DNA of 64,000 bases from Streptomyces humidus (GTDB taxonomy: Bacteria > Actinomycetota > Actinomycetes > Streptomycetales > Streptomycetaceae). Numbering within the stretch: the stretch's first letter is position 1; each line of letters begins with the position of its first letter. The translations under genes were made by a program, and so were the position numbers. Under the pieces are notes generated by a model. That model searched no databases. It had not been told where the DNA came from and saw only the letters and a list, made by a program, of their open reading frames with translations. The stretch spans positions 80,340-144,339 of the forward strand of contig NZ_BMTL01000004.1 in assembly GCF_014649655.1 (NCBI RefSeq). Direction: 5' to 3'. This document shows, in pieces, positions 43,886 through 53,041 of the stretch.

Positions 43886-44889
43886 CAGTTCCCGGCCTCC
43901 CACTGCAGCCGCGCCACGGCGTCGAGGATGCGGTCGACGCCGGGCAGGTGGTGACGCTCCAGCATCGGCGGCGGATAGGGCAGGTCGAAACCGGCCACAC
44001 GCAGCACCGGCGCCTCCAGATGGTGGAAGCAGCGCTCTGTGACACGGGCCGCGATCTCCCCGCCCGGACCGCCGAAGGAGCCCGACTCGTGGACGACGAC
44101 CGCGCGGCCGGTACGCCGTACCGACGCGGCGACCGTCTCGTCGTCGAAGGGCACCAGCGAGCGCAGGTCGACGACCTCCAGGTCCCAGCCCTCGGCGCGC
44201 GCCGCCTCGGCGGCTTCGAGGCAGACCGGAACCGACGGCCCGTACGTGATCAGTGTGGCGCTGCGGCCCGGACGCCGCACCACGGCACGTCCGATCGGCT
44301 CGACGTCCGCAGGCTCCTCCGGGTTCCAGGCGTCCTTCGACCAGTACAGGCGCTTGGGTTCGAGGAAGACGACCGGGTCGTCGGAGGCGATGGAGGCGCG
44401 CAGCAGGCCGTAGGCGTCGGCGACCGTGGCGGGGGTGACGACGTGGAGGCCCGGGGTCGCCATGTAGTAGGCCTCGGAGGAGTCGCTGTGGTGCTCGACG
44501 CCGCCGATGCCGCCGCCGTAGGGCACCCGGACGGTGATCGGCAGGGGCATCCGGCCGCGGGTGCGGTTGCGCATCCGGGCGACATGGCTGACGAGCTGCT
44601 CGAACGCCGGGTAGGCGAACGCGTCGAACTGCATCTCCACGACCGGCCGCAGGCCGTACATGGCCATGCCGACGGCGGCGCCGAGGATGCCGGCCTCGGC
44701 GAGCGGCGTGTCCGTGCAGCGGTCCTCGCCGAACTCCTTCGCCAGCCCGTCGGTGACCCGGAAGACGCCGCCGAGGGCGCCCACGTCCTCGCCCAGGACG
44801 TGCACGGACGGGTCGGCGGTCATCGCGTCGCGCAGCGCGCGCGTGAGGGCCTGCGCCATGGTGGCGGGCTTGAGGGCGACGGTCGTCAT
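43885..44889 (-). CDS. bkdB: Branched-chain 2-oxo acid dehydrogenase E1 beta, operon 2
   Basis: 334 aa. E1 beta blocks: VHVLGEDVGALGGVFRVTDG, CTDTPLAEAGILGAAVGMAM, MQFDAFAYPAFEQLVSHVAR, VRVPYGGGIGGVEHHSDSSE, FLEPKRLYW. It works as an alpha2beta2 tetramer with the product of the preceding gene. Start overlaps the E1 alpha stop by 1 bp and its own stop overlaps bkdC likewise. Operon 2 is the one next to bkdR. Confidence 0.96.
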   Translation of the reverse strand: MTTVALKPATMAQALTRALRDAMTADPSVHVLGEDVGALGGVFRVTDGLAKEFGEDRCTDTPLAEAGILGAAVGMAMYGLRPVVEMQFDAFAYPAFEQLVSHVARMRNRTRGRMPLPITVRVPYGGGIGGVEHHSDSSEAYYMATPGLHVVTPATVADAYGLLRASIASDDPVVFLEPKRLYWSKDAWNPEEPADVEPIGRAVVRRPGRSATLITYGPSVPVCLEAAEAARAEGWDLEVVDLRSLVPFDDETVAASVRRTGRAVVVHESGSFGGPGGEIAARVTERCFHHLEAPVLRVAGFDLPYPPPMLERHHLPGVDRILDAVARLQWEAGN

Positions 44890-46022
44890 CAGTGCGCGCC
44901 TTCCTGCTCGGCCTCGAGCTCGGCCCGCAGCAGCGCCTGCTGCTCGCGCAGCTGGGGAGTGGGCTCGGCGTACACGTGGGAGAAGAGGCCCATGGGGTCG
45001 AGGACCGGGTCCTGGTTCATCCGGGCTCGCAGATCGGCGGCCATCGCCTCGGCGGCGTCCCGCGCGGACTGCCTGGCGTCCTCGTCGAGCAGCCCGCGCG
45101 CGGTCAGCTCGTGCTCCAGCAGCTGGATCGGGTCGTGCTCACGCCAGGCCTGCACCTCGGCGTCGCCGCGGTAGCGGGTGGCGTCGTCGGCGTTGGTGTG
45201 CGCGTCGATGCGGTAGGTGACCGCCTCCACCAGGGTCGGGCCTCCGCCCTCGCGCGCCCGGCGCACGGCGTCGGCCAGCACCTCGTGCACGGCGGCCGCG
45301 TCGTTGCCGTCGACCAGGCGGCCCGGCATGCCGTAGCCGACGGCCTTGTGGGCCAGTGAGGGGGCGGCGGTCTGCTTGGCGAGCGGGACGGAGATGGCGA
45401 AGCCGTTGTTCTGGACGAGGAAGACGACCGGGGCCTGCCAGACGGCGGCGAAGTTCAGCGCCTCGTGGAAGTCGCCCTCGCTGGTGCCTCCGTCGCCGAC
45501 CATGGCGAGTGCGACCACGTCGTCGCCCTTGAGGCGGGCGGCGTGTGCGAGGCCGACGGCGTGCGGGAGCTGCGTGGCGAGCGGGGTGCACAGCGGCGCC
45601 ACCCGGTGCTCGTAGGGGTCGTAGCCGGTGTGCCGGTCGCCGCGCAGCAGGGTGAGGGCCTCGACGGGGTCCACGCCGCGTGCGACGACGGCGAGGGTGT
45701 CGCGGTAGCTGGGAAAGAGCCAGTCGCGCTCCTCCAGGACGAGCGCGGCGGCGATCTCGCAGGCCTCCTGGCCGGTGCTGGACGGATAGACGGCGAGTCG
45801 GCCCTGCTTGGTCAGGGCGGTGGCCTGGACGTTGTAGCGGCGGCCGCGCACCAGCTGGGCGTACAGCCGGCGCAGCAGCTCCGGGTCGGCGTGTGCGGCC
45901 GCGTCGGTGCCGAGGACGCGGAACGGCTCCGCGTCCGGCAGCAGCGGCGCGGGGTCGGTGCGGGGCTGCCAGGCCGGCGGCGGAGTCGGCCGGTACGTGC
46001 CCCGCTGCTCCATGACCGTCAT
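44889..46022 (-). CDS. bkdA: Branched-chain 2-oxo acid dehydrogenase E1 alpha, operon 2
   Basis: 377 aa from ATG 46022 (GAGGAGG 8 nt upstream). TPP motif MVGDGGTSEGDFHEALNF ... LVQNNGFAIS; PSSTGQEACEIAAALVL and YRIDAHTNADDATRYRGDAE are family blocks. It decarboxylates branched 2-oxo acids to supply starter CoA esters for iso/anteiso fatty acids and some polyketides. Promoter region is shared with the divergent bkdR and contains three candidate regulator sites. Confidence 0.95.
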   Translation of the reverse strand: MTVMEQRGTYRPTPPPAWQPRTDPAPLLPDAEPFRVLGTDAAAHADPELLRRLYAQLVRGRRYNVQATALTKQGRLAVYPSSTGQEACEIAAALVLEERDWLFPSYRDTLAVVARGVDPVEALTLLRGDRHTGYDPYEHRVAPLCTPLATQLPHAVGLAHAARLKGDDVVALAMVGDGGTSEGDFHEALNFAAVWQAPVVFLVQNNGFAISVPLAKQTAAPSLAHKAVGYGMPGRLVDGNDAAAVHEVLADAVRRAREGGGPTLVEAVTYRIDAHTNADDATRYRGDAEVQAWREHDPIQLLEHELTARGLLDEDARQSARDAAEAMAADLRARMNQDPVLDPMGLFSHVYAEPTPQLREQQALLRAELEAEQEGAH

Positions 46023-46082
46023 GACGGCACCTCCTCGGGGATGCGGCTACGGGAGGCGTGTCGGCTGTGACCCGCCTCACCT

Positions 46083-46096
46083 ACCGATTGTTCGGT
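46083..46096. promoter_or_regulatory. TetR-type palindrome, copy 1 (PaaR-like motif)
   Basis: ACCGATTGTTCGGT between bkdA and bkdR, 61-74 bp upstream of bkdA. It differs at one base from the 49055-49068 site and fits ACCG-NN-CG-NN-CGGT apart from CG to TG in the centre. The target is likely the TetR protein encoded at 46864-47487. Confidence 0.6.
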
Positions 46097-46123
46097 CGTC
46101 GGCACATTTTGGCTACAGGGCCC

Positions 46124-46159
46124 CTCAGGCTGTGGACAAACGGTTCTCCACAGCCTGAG
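46124..46159. promoter_or_regulatory. Long inverted repeat holding two DnaA-box-like sequences
   Basis: 13-bp perfect arms CTCAGGCTGTGGA (46124-46136) and TCCACAGCCTGAG (46147-46159) around a 10-nt loop. The inner parts read TGTGGACAA (complement of TTGTCCACA, 46131-46139) and TTCTCCACA (46144-46152), i.e. two facing DnaA-box-like 9-mers. It could be a DnaA site, a regulator site, or a leader hairpin. Confidence 0.55.
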
Positions 46160-46160
46160 A

Positions 46161-46177
46161 TGGACGCAGTACGTCCA
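46161..46177. promoter_or_regulatory. Inverted repeat before bkdR
   Basis: TGGACG-CAGTA-CGTCCA, 6-bp arms, ending 20 bp before the bkdR start. The position fits an autoregulatory operator for the Lrp-type protein BkdR (inference). Confidence 0.4.
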
Positions 46178-46197
46178 CACGGAGAAGGCGGGGGGAC

Positions 46198-46806
46198 ATG
46201 GCACCTGAACAAATGGCCGAAGGGCCGGAGAACGGTGCCGCGCTCCCGCCGACGGATTCCGCAACGACCGGCCCCCCGCCGTCACCCGTCCTCCCGCCGA
46301 CGGGCACTCTCTCGGCGTCGACGGGCCTCGCGCCGTCGGCCGGTGGCGCGCTGCCGCCGGCGCGCCCGCTCGACGCCATCGACCAGGACATCCTGCAGAT
46401 GCTGCAGGCGGACGGCCGCGCCTCGATACGGTCGGTCGCCGAGCGGGTCCACGTCTCGCGGGCCAACGCCTACGCGCGGATCAACCGGCTCATCGACGAC
46501 GGGGTCATCCGCGGCTTCGGCGCCCGCGTGAACCATGAGCGGGCCGGACAGGGCACGAGCGCCTACATCACCCTGAAGATCGTGCAGAACTCCTGGCGGA
46601 CGGTGCGCGAGCAGCTCAGACAGCTGCCCGGCGCCTCCCACATCGCCCTCGTCGGGGGCGACTTCGACGTCCTGCTGCTGGTGCACACGCCCGACAACAG
46701 GGCGCTGCGCGAGGTGGTGCTCACCCGGCTCCAGGCGATCCCCGAGGTGCTCAGCACCCGCACTCTGCTGGTGTTCGAGGAGGAGGACCTGGAGCCACAG
46801 GGCTGA
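46198..46806 (+). CDS. bkdR: Lrp/AsnC-family regulator of the bkd operon
   Basis: 202 aa. A Pro/Ala/Thr-rich N-terminal extension of about 55 residues precedes the AsnC-type HTH (LDAIDQDILQMLQADGRASI, VAERVHVSRANAYARINRLI) and the RAM ligand-binding ferredoxin-like domain (YITLKIVQNSWRTVREQL, HIALVGGDFDVLLLVHT). BkdR proteins activate or repress branched-chain keto acid dehydrogenase genes in response to amino acids. It is divergent from bkdABC operon 2 with inverted repeats in the 175-bp gap. The long N-terminal tail is unlike E. coli Lrp. Confidence 0.93.
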   Translation: MAPEQMAEGPENGAALPPTDSATTGPPPSPVLPPTGTLSASTGLAPSAGGALPPARPLDAIDQDILQMLQADGRASIRSVAERVHVSRANAYARINRLIDDGVIRGFGARVNHERAGQGTSAYITLKIVQNSWRTVREQLRQLPGASHIALVGGDFDVLLLVHTPDNRALREVVLTRLQAIPEVLSTRTLLVFEEEDLEPQG

Positions 46807-46863
46807 GCCCGAGGGCAGAGGCGCAGACAGGGACCGCAGGTGTGGACCGGGGAGGCACGGGCC

Positions 46864-47487
46864 TCAGGACGTCGGGCCGTTCGAGGTGGCCGGACCGGCC
46901 GGGGCACTCCGCAGGCCCTCGAAGACCAGCCGCACCACCGCGTCGGCCACCTCGCTCTCGACCATCCCCCGGCCGCCGGGCCGGTACCACTCGACGATCG
47001 AGTTGATCATGCCGAAGACCAGGCGGGTGGCGAGCCGCCCGTCCATGTCGCCGCGGACGTCCCCGTCGGCGGCGGCCGCCCGCAGCAGCTCGGCGACGCG
47101 GTGGTCGAAGTCGCGGCGCCGCTCCAGCGCCCACCGCTCGGTGTCGGTGTTTCCGCGCACCCGCAGAAGGAGCGTGACGTAGGGCAGTTCGCCGATGAGC
47201 ACCTCGACCATGCGCCGTACGACGTACTCCAGGCGGTGGGCGGCGGGCCCCACGCGCGCGTGCTCCTCGTCGAGGATCCCGAAGAGGCCGTCCAGGGCAC
47301 GGCTGACTGCTCGCTGCAGCAGCTCCTCCTTGCCGGCGACGTGGTGGTAGATCGAGGACTTGGAGATGCCGGCCGCCTTGGACAGGTGCTCCATGGAGGT
47401 GCCGTCGTACCCTCGCTCGTTGAACACCTGGACGGCGACGGACAGCAGGGTCTCCGGGGTGTAGGTGTCGCGCTTGGCCGTGGTCAC
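46864..47487 (-). CDS. TetR-family regulator, probable phenylacetate (PaaR-type) repressor
   Basis: 207 aa from GTG 47487, overlapping the paaH stop by 4 bp (GTGA). N-terminal HTH: LLSVAVQVFNERGYDGTSME, HLSKAAGISKSSIYHHVAGK; the rest is the helical TetR ligand domain. It is cotranscribed behind paaH. Actinobacterial PaaR is a TetR repressor that recognises ACCGNNCGNNCGGT and is released by phenylacetyl-CoA (recalled from Corynebacterium work). Matching palindromes occur upstream of paaH/paaN and of paaA, and one near match upstream of bkdA, supporting this role. Not proven for this protein. Confidence 0.85.
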   Translation of the reverse strand: MTTAKRDTYTPETLLSVAVQVFNERGYDGTSMEHLSKAAGISKSSIYHHVAGKEELLQRAVSRALDGLFGILDEEHARVGPAAHRLEYVVRRMVEVLIGELPYVTLLLRVRGNTDTERWALERRRDFDHRVAELLRAAAADGDVRGDMDGRLATRLVFGMINSIVEWYRPGGRGMVESEVADAVVRLVFEGLRSAPAGPATSNGPTS

Positions 47488-48998
47488 GAGGCGCCCTCCC
47501 GCTTCTCGGTGGCGTAGGAGTGCCGGTAGAGCGCGAGGGACGGCGCGTAGCGGCCGGAGGGATCGCGGTCGTGCAGGTCGTCCAGGAGGGAGTAGGCCCA
47601 CATGCGGCCGAGCCGGCGGCTCCACTCGAAGGGGCCGAGCGGGTAGTTCACGCCGAGCCGCATCGCGGTGTCGACGTCCTCCTCGGTGGCGACGCCCTTG
47701 GCCACGGCGTCGTGCGCGAGGTCGACGATCCGGGCGACCGTACGGGCGACGATCATCCCCGGGACGTCGCCGATGACGCTGACGTCCTTGCCGAGCGCCT
47801 GAAACAGGCCGATCGCCTCGGCCATCGTCTGCGCGGCGGTGTCCTGCGAGGCCGACAGGGCGATCCGGGTGGCCCTGCGGTAGTCCAGGGCGAGATCGAA
47901 GTACACGACGTCGCGGAACTCCACGGAGGTCTGGCCGTCGGCGAGCGCCAGCTGGCCGCCGCCGGGCAGCACGAGGCGGGTGCCGTGGTCCTCCTCGTCC
48001 TCGCGCACCTGGATGCCCGCCTCCCGGATCAGCGCGAGCAACTCGGAGGCGGGGCCCAGGTCGCCCTCGGCGACGACGTAGGCGGGCGGCTGGGCCTTCT
48101 CCGCGGTGTGCGGCTCGGCCGGCTCGGCCCCGTCCCGGTAGTCGTACCAGCCGTGGCCGGTCTTGCGGCCGAGCCGGCCCGACTCGACGAGACGGCGCTG
48201 CGCGAGCGACGGCGTGAAGCGCGCGTCCTGGAAGAAGGACTGCCACACGGAGTGCGTCACCGACTCGTTGACGTCCTGCCCGATCAGGTCGGTCAGTTCG
48301 AAGGCGCCCATCCGGAAGCCGCCCGACTCGCGCAGGACGGCGTCGATGGTGGCCGGGTCGGCGCCCTGCGCCTCGTAGACGGCGAACGCCTCGGCGTAGA
48401 AGGGCCGCGCGATGCGGTTGACGATGAAGCCGGGGGTGTCGGCGCAGGCGACCGGCGTCTTGCCCCAGGAGCGGGCGGTCTCGTACGCGCGCGTGGCCGA
48501 GGTGACGTCGGTGGCGTACCCCGAGACCACCTCGACCAGCGGCAGCAGCGGCGCCGGGTTGAAGAAGTGCAGGCCCACGAAGCGGCCGGGGTTGCGCAGG
48601 GCACCGCCCACGGCGGTCACCGACAGGGAAGAGGTGTTGGTGGCGAGCAGACAGTCCTCGCCGACCACGTCCTCCAGCTGCCGGAACAGCTCCTGTTTGA
48701 CCTCCAGGCGTTCGACGACGGCCTCGACGACCAGAGCGCAGTCGGCGAGGTCGGCGAGGTCCTGAGCGGCGTGCAGACGCCCGCGCGCCTCGTCGCGGTC
48801 ACCGGCCGCGAGGCGGTCCTTCTCGACGAGCCGGTCGAGGCGGGCGCCGATCGCGGCGGCCGCTTCACGGGCACGGCCCGGAACGGCGTCGTACAGCCGC
48901 ACGGGGTGGCCCGCGACCAGCGCGACCTGGGCGATGCCCTGGCCCATGGTGCCGGCGCCGACGACGGCCACGGGGCTGCTGAGGTCGAGTGCTGTCAT
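47484..48998 (-). CDS. paaH: 3-hydroxyacyl-CoA dehydrogenase, phenylacetate pathway type
   Basis: 504 aa, the length of PaaH (about 500) rather than of short 3-hydroxybutyryl-CoA dehydrogenases (about 290). NAD site AVVGAGTMGQGIAQVALVAG; catalytic region ATNTSSLSVTAVGG and VGLHFFNPAPLLPLVEVV (His); C-terminal 3HCDH domains are present twice (GFIVNRIARPFYAEAF and, later, GMIVARTVARIVDLAH). It oxidises 3-hydroxyadipyl-CoA late in phenylacetate breakdown. Divergent from paaN with a TetR-type palindrome in the gap; followed by the coupled tetR gene. Confidence 0.92.
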   Translation of the reverse strand: MTALDLSSPVAVVGAGTMGQGIAQVALVAGHPVRLYDAVPGRAREAAAAIGARLDRLVEKDRLAAGDRDEARGRLHAAQDLADLADCALVVEAVVERLEVKQELFRQLEDVVGEDCLLATNTSSLSVTAVGGALRNPGRFVGLHFFNPAPLLPLVEVVSGYATDVTSATRAYETARSWGKTPVACADTPGFIVNRIARPFYAEAFAVYEAQGADPATIDAVLRESGGFRMGAFELTDLIGQDVNESVTHSVWQSFFQDARFTPSLAQRRLVESGRLGRKTGHGWYDYRDGAEPAEPHTAEKAQPPAYVVAEGDLGPASELLALIREAGIQVREDEEDHGTRLVLPGGGQLALADGQTSVEFRDVVYFDLALDYRRATRIALSASQDTAAQTMAEAIGLFQALGKDVSVIGDVPGMIVARTVARIVDLAHDAVAKGVATEEDVDTAMRLGVNYPLGPFEWSRRLGRMWAYSLLDDLHDRDPSGRYAPSLALYRHSYATEKREGAS

Positions 48999-49054
48999 GT
49001 GCGCGATCCTCCCGCACGGGGTTTTCCACAGATGCGGCAGGCCCCCTTGTCCCG

Positions 49055-49068
49055 ACCGATCGTTCGGT
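49055..49068. promoter_or_regulatory. TetR-type palindrome, copy 2 (PaaR-like motif)
   Basis: ACCGATCGTTCGGT, fitting ACCG-NN-CG-NN-CGGT exactly, in the 159-bp gap between divergent paaH and paaN. It is the exact reverse complement of the site at 54270-54283. Confidence 0.8.
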
Positions 49069-49157
49069 TACTCTAGCGGTGACTGGCTGTTCCCGCCCAG
49101 GTTTCCGCCAGGCCATGAGCTCGACGGAGAGTTCTCAAGACGAGGAGTTGGTCCCGC

Positions 49158-50852
49158 ATGGCCGCCGCCGAACTGACCGCGCACGCTCTGATCGCCCAGC
49201 ACCGGCCCACCCTCGACCAGGCCCTGGAAGCGATCCGCACCCGCGCGTACTGGTCCCCGCACCCGGAACACCCCAAGGCATACGGGGAGAACGGGAGCCT
49301 GGACATGACGGCCGGCAAGGCCGCTTTCGACGCCGTCCTGAACACCCGCCTCGACCTCGGCCAGCCCGGCACCGACGACTGGGTGGGCGGCGAGGTGTCG
49401 CCGTACGGCCTCGAGCTGGGCGTGACGTACCCCCACCCGGACGTGGACGAGCTGCTGCCCGCCATGAAGGCCGGACAGCGCGCGTGGCGGGACGCGGGCC
49501 CGGAGGTCCGCGCGGTGGTCTGCCTGGAGATCCTCAAGCGGATCAGCGACCGGACGCACGAGTTCGCGCACGCGGTCATGCACACCTCCGGCCAGGCCTT
49601 CATGATGGCGTTCCAGGCCGGCGGCCCGCACGCGCAGGACCGCGGTCTGGAAGCGGTGGCCTACGCGTACGCGGAGCAGGTCCGCACCCCCGGCACGGCG
49701 GAGTGGAGCAAGCCCCAGGGCAAGCGCGACCCGCTCACGCTGACCAAGAGCTTCACGCCGGTCCCGCGCGGCATCGCCCTGCTCATCGGCTGCAACACCT
49801 TCCCGACGTGGAACGGCTACCCGGGCCTGTTCGCCTCCCTGGCCACCGGCAACGCCGTCCTGGTCAAGCCCCACCCGCGCGCGGTGCTGCCCCTCGCGCT
49901 CACCGTGGGCGTCGCCCGGGATGTGCTCGCCGCGGCCGGCTTCGACCCGAACCTGGTGGCGCTGGCCGCCGAGCGCCCCGGCGAGGGCGTCGCCAAGACG
50001 CTGGCCACCCGGCCCGAGATCAGGATCGTCGACTACACCGGCTCCACCGCCTTCGGCGACTGGCTGGAGGCCAACGCCCGCCAGGCGCAGGTCTACACCG
50101 AGAAGGCCGGCGTCAACACGGTGATCGTGCACTCCACCGCGAACTACAAGGGCATGCTCTCCAACCTGGCGTTCTCGCTGTCCCTGTACAGCGGGCAGAT
50201 GTGCACGACCCCGCAGAACCTGCTGATCCCCCGCGACGGCATCCGCACCGAAGAGGGTCCGAAGAGTTACGACGAGGTCGTCGCCGACCTCGCGCGGTCC
50301 GTCGACGGCCTCCTCGGCGACGACGCCCGCGCCAACGCCCTGCTCGGCGCGATCGTCAACCCGGACGTGAAGGCCCGCCTGGAAGCCGCGGCGGGTCTCG
50401 GCGAGGTCGCCCTCGCCTCCCGCGAGGTGAGCAACCCGGAGTTCCCGGACGCGGTCGTGCGCACCCCGGTGATCGTCAAGCTGGACGGTGCGAAGCCGGA
50501 CGACGAGGCCGCTTACATGAGCGAGTGCTTCGGTCCGGTCTCCTTCGCCGTCGCGGTGGACTCGGCGGCCGACGCAGTCGCCCTGCTGCGGCGCACGGTG
50601 CGTGAGAAGGGTGCGATGACCGTCGGCGCGTACACCACCGAAGGCGAGGTGGAGGCGGCGATCCAGGAGGTCTGCCTGGAGGAGGCGGCCCAGCTGTCGC
50701 TGAACCTCACCGGCGGGGTCTACGTCAACCAGACGGCCGCGTTCTCGGACTTCCACGGCTCGGGCGGCAACCCGGCGGCCAACGCGGCTCTCACCGACGG
50801 TGCGTTCGTCGCCAACCGTTTCCGTGTGGTGGAGGTCCGCAGAGAGGTCTGA
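49158..50852 (+). CDS. paaN: Phenylacetic acid degradation protein PaaN (aldehyde dehydrogenase type)
   Basis: 564 aa. Aldehyde-dehydrogenase superfamily member of the actinobacterial PaaN branch: GIALLIGCNTFPTWNGYPGL and ATGNAVLVKPHPRAVLPLAL (NAD site), VDYTGSTAFGDWLEANARQA, catalytic Cys in SGQMCTTPQNLLIP, and ECFGPVSFAVAV. It lacks the MaoC hydratase domain fused in classical PaaZ/PaaN of Proteobacteria. Role: probably oxidises the ring-opened semialdehyde intermediate (inferred from family and context). ATG 49158 with GAGGAG 11 nt upstream. Confidence 0.92.
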   Translation: MAAAELTAHALIAQHRPTLDQALEAIRTRAYWSPHPEHPKAYGENGSLDMTAGKAAFDAVLNTRLDLGQPGTDDWVGGEVSPYGLELGVTYPHPDVDELLPAMKAGQRAWRDAGPEVRAVVCLEILKRISDRTHEFAHAVMHTSGQAFMMAFQAGGPHAQDRGLEAVAYAYAEQVRTPGTAEWSKPQGKRDPLTLTKSFTPVPRGIALLIGCNTFPTWNGYPGLFASLATGNAVLVKPHPRAVLPLALTVGVARDVLAAAGFDPNLVALAAERPGEGVAKTLATRPEIRIVDYTGSTAFGDWLEANARQAQVYTEKAGVNTVIVHSTANYKGMLSNLAFSLSLYSGQMCTTPQNLLIPRDGIRTEEGPKSYDEVVADLARSVDGLLGDDARANALLGAIVNPDVKARLEAAAGLGEVALASREVSNPEFPDAVVRTPVIVKLDGAKPDDEAAYMSECFGPVSFAVAVDSAADAVALLRRTVREKGAMTVGAYTTEGEVEAAIQEVCLEEAAQLSLNLTGGVYVNQTAAFSDFHGSGGNPAANAALTDGAFVANRFRVVEVRREV

Positions 50853-51038
50853 GGACCGCAGGAAGGGCGCGGCGGCGCGAGGGGACGGCGCCGCCCCTGA
50901 AAGTTCCGCGAGACATCCTGCGGGTCCCGGGCCAGGTCCCGGGCCAGCCCCAGGCCAAATCCCCGGCTCACCGCCAAGTCCCAGGCCCCAGGCCCCGGGC
51001 GGGACCAGGCGTCCGGACCGGCGAGGGCGCGAGGGGGC

Positions 51039-51827
51039 CTAAGGGACGGGCGGCGCGCCGGGCGGGGCGCTCCCGTAGGCGCTCCAGTGGTACAGCGTCA
51101 TGGCCACACTGGTGGCGAGGTTGTAACTGGAGACCTGGGGGCGCATCGGCAGGGCGAGGAGATGGTCGGCCCGCGCGCGCAGCTCGACGGAGAGCCCGCT
51201 GCGCTCCGAGCCGAAGGCGAGAAGGGCGTCGTCCGGGAGCTTGACGCCCCGGAGGTCGTCGCCCTCCGGGTCGAGGGCGAACACCGGGCCGGCGGGCAGC
51301 TCGTCGACGGCCACACGCTCCACGGCGGTCGCGAAGTGCAGCCCCGCCCCGCCGCGCAGCACGGTCGGATGCCAGGGGTCGAGGGTGCCGGTGGTGACCA
51401 CTCCGGTCGCCCCGAACCCGGCGGCCAGCCGGATCACCGCTCCCGCGTTGCCCAGGTTGCGCGGATGGTCGAGGACCACCACGGGAGCCGCCCGGGGCAC
51501 GCGCCCCAGCCGCTCCAGATTGGCCGCCCGGGTGGGCCGCACGGCCAGGGCCGCGACCGCGGTGGGATGCGGGCGCGGCACCAGGGAGGCGTACGTGGCC
51601 TCGGGGACCTCCGTCAGCAGCCCGTCCAGGGTGTCGCGCACGTCGGGGGCGAGTTCCTCGGCGAGGGCGAGGGCCGCGCGCCGGTCGACGGCGACCGCCA
51701 CCGGGACCCGGGCCCCGAAACGCACGGCGTGCTTGAGGGCGTGAAAGCCGTCGAGCAGCACGGCGTCGCCGGCGAAGCGGCGCCACCGCCCGAGCGGATC
51801 AAGGCCGGCGGCCACGGGGTCGGTCAT
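51039..51827 (-). CDS. SpoU/TrmH-family RNA 2'-O-methyltransferase
   Basis: 262 aa from ATG 51827. An N-terminal substrate-binding region precedes the SPOUT knot with its three motifs: VVLDHPRNLGNAGAVIRLAA (motif 1, N..R), LLAFGSERSGLS (motif 2), LPMRPQVSSYNLATSVAMTL (motif 3, normally xSLNVSVAxxx; here SSYNLATSVA). It methylates a ribose in rRNA or tRNA with SAM. Overlaps the HTTM gene's stop by 4 bp, so it is the third gene of a coupled operon. Confidence 0.9.
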   Translation of the reverse strand: MTDPVAAGLDPLGRWRRFAGDAVLLDGFHALKHAVRFGARVPVAVAVDRRAALALAEELAPDVRDTLDGLLTEVPEATYASLVPRPHPTAVAALAVRPTRAANLERLGRVPRAAPVVVLDHPRNLGNAGAVIRLAAGFGATGVVTTGTLDPWHPTVLRGGAGLHFATAVERVAVDELPAGPVFALDPEGDDLRGVKLPDDALLAFGSERSGLSVELRARADHLLALPMRPQVSSYNLATSVAMTLYHWSAYGSAPPGAPPVP

Positions 51828-53041
51828 GCTGTGAACCCTACGCGCGCGGGCTCGGCGCCCTCCTGGTCCGCCGGCTCCGGCGCCGTCCTGCCCCCGCCGT
51901 CGCCCCGGGAGAACAACTCCTCCCACGCGCGCACCGCCCAGCCGCCGAGCCGGTGCAGGAACGGAGTGGGCAGGAAGACCGCGTCGGTCGTGATCATCGC
52001 CAGTGAGAAGAACGGCAGCCCCAGCACGACGGCGATCACCGCGTGCTCGGTCATCATCACCGCCAGCAGGACGTTCTTCAGCCGCCGGTTGAAGAGGGTG
52101 AACGGGAACGCCACCTGCACGATGACGGTCCCGTAGGTCACGATCACGACCATCGTGCCGCTGGCGGTGAGCAGGTCGGCGAGCATCGGCCAGGGAGAGA
52201 AGTAGTCCAGGTGCAGCGGGTAGTACACGGCGGTGCCGTCCTGCCAGCGCGAGCCCTGGATCTTGTACCAGCCGGCCGTCGCGTAGATCAGACAGGCCTC
52301 GACCATGATCACGACCAAGGCGCCGTTGTGCAGGACGTTGCCGATCACGTCCAGCAGGATCCGCGGCTCCGCCGACTTCCTCAGCCGCCCGACGGCCCAC
52401 CACAGGCCGTGCGCGCACCAGGCCGCCCACAGGAGCGCGGGAATGGTCCACTCGCTGTGGAAACGGTCCGCCACGCTCACCGTGACCAGCGCGCACCCGG
52501 CCACGGCCCACAGCACGGGTCCGACCCGGTCCGTGACCCGCTCGCCGCGCGCGCGTGCCTCCTGTTCGCGCCGGGCCCGTCGCGCGTCCAGCGACCACAC
52601 CCGGCCGCAGCGCATGAAGACCAGGTACATCGACATCAGGTGCAGAACGTTGTCGCCGCCGTCGCCGACGAAGACGCTGCGGTTCTGCAGCGACAGCACG
52701 CCGACCATGAACAGCACCGACATCGTGCGGGTGCGCCAGCCCAGCAGCAGCAGCGCGCTGGAGAGCAGCGTGAGCGCGTACACGAACTCGAACCAGCCCC
52801 GCCCGTCGGACCACATCAAGGCCGTGAACGCGCCGTTGGAGTCGATCAGCTGCCGGGCCAGCTCCCAGTTCCAGGGACCGTCGGGGCCGTAGAGCTCCTC
52901 ACGGTGGGGGAACTCGCGCAACAGGAACAGCAGCCACGTCGCGCTGAAGCCGATACGGACCACGGCGCTCTGGTACGGCCCCGCCGCCGACTCCGTGACA
53001 CGGGCGATGCCGGCGGACACCGCCAGTGAGAACCGGTTCAC
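51824..53041 (-). CDS. HTTM-domain membrane protein (gamma-carboxylase-like)
   Basis: 405 aa from GTG 53041, overlapping the DUF5819 stop by 4 bp. About 8-10 membrane segments, with family features VVRIGFSATWLLFLLREFPH, RSVFVGDGGDNVLHLMSMYL, ACLIYATAGWYKIQGSRWQD and GTAVYYPLHLDYFSPWP. The HTTM domain is shared with vitamin K-dependent gamma-carboxylase, but bacterial members have no established reaction. Together with the coupled DUF5819 gene it probably forms a membrane complex (inference from gene pairing). Confidence 0.9.
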   Translation of the reverse strand: MNRFSLAVSAGIARVTESAAGPYQSAVVRIGFSATWLLFLLREFPHREELYGPDGPWNWELARQLIDSNGAFTALMWSDGRGWFEFVYALTLLSSALLLLGWRTRTMSVLFMVGVLSLQNRSVFVGDGGDNVLHLMSMYLVFMRCGRVWSLDARRARREQEARARGERVTDRVGPVLWAVAGCALVTVSVADRFHSEWTIPALLWAAWCAHGLWWAVGRLRKSAEPRILLDVIGNVLHNGALVVIMVEACLIYATAGWYKIQGSRWQDGTAVYYPLHLDYFSPWPMLADLLTASGTMVVIVTYGTVIVQVAFPFTLFNRRLKNVLLAVMMTEHAVIAVVLGLPFFSLAMITTDAVFLPTPFLHRLGGWAVRAWEELFSRGDGGGRTAPEPADQEGAEPARVGFTA

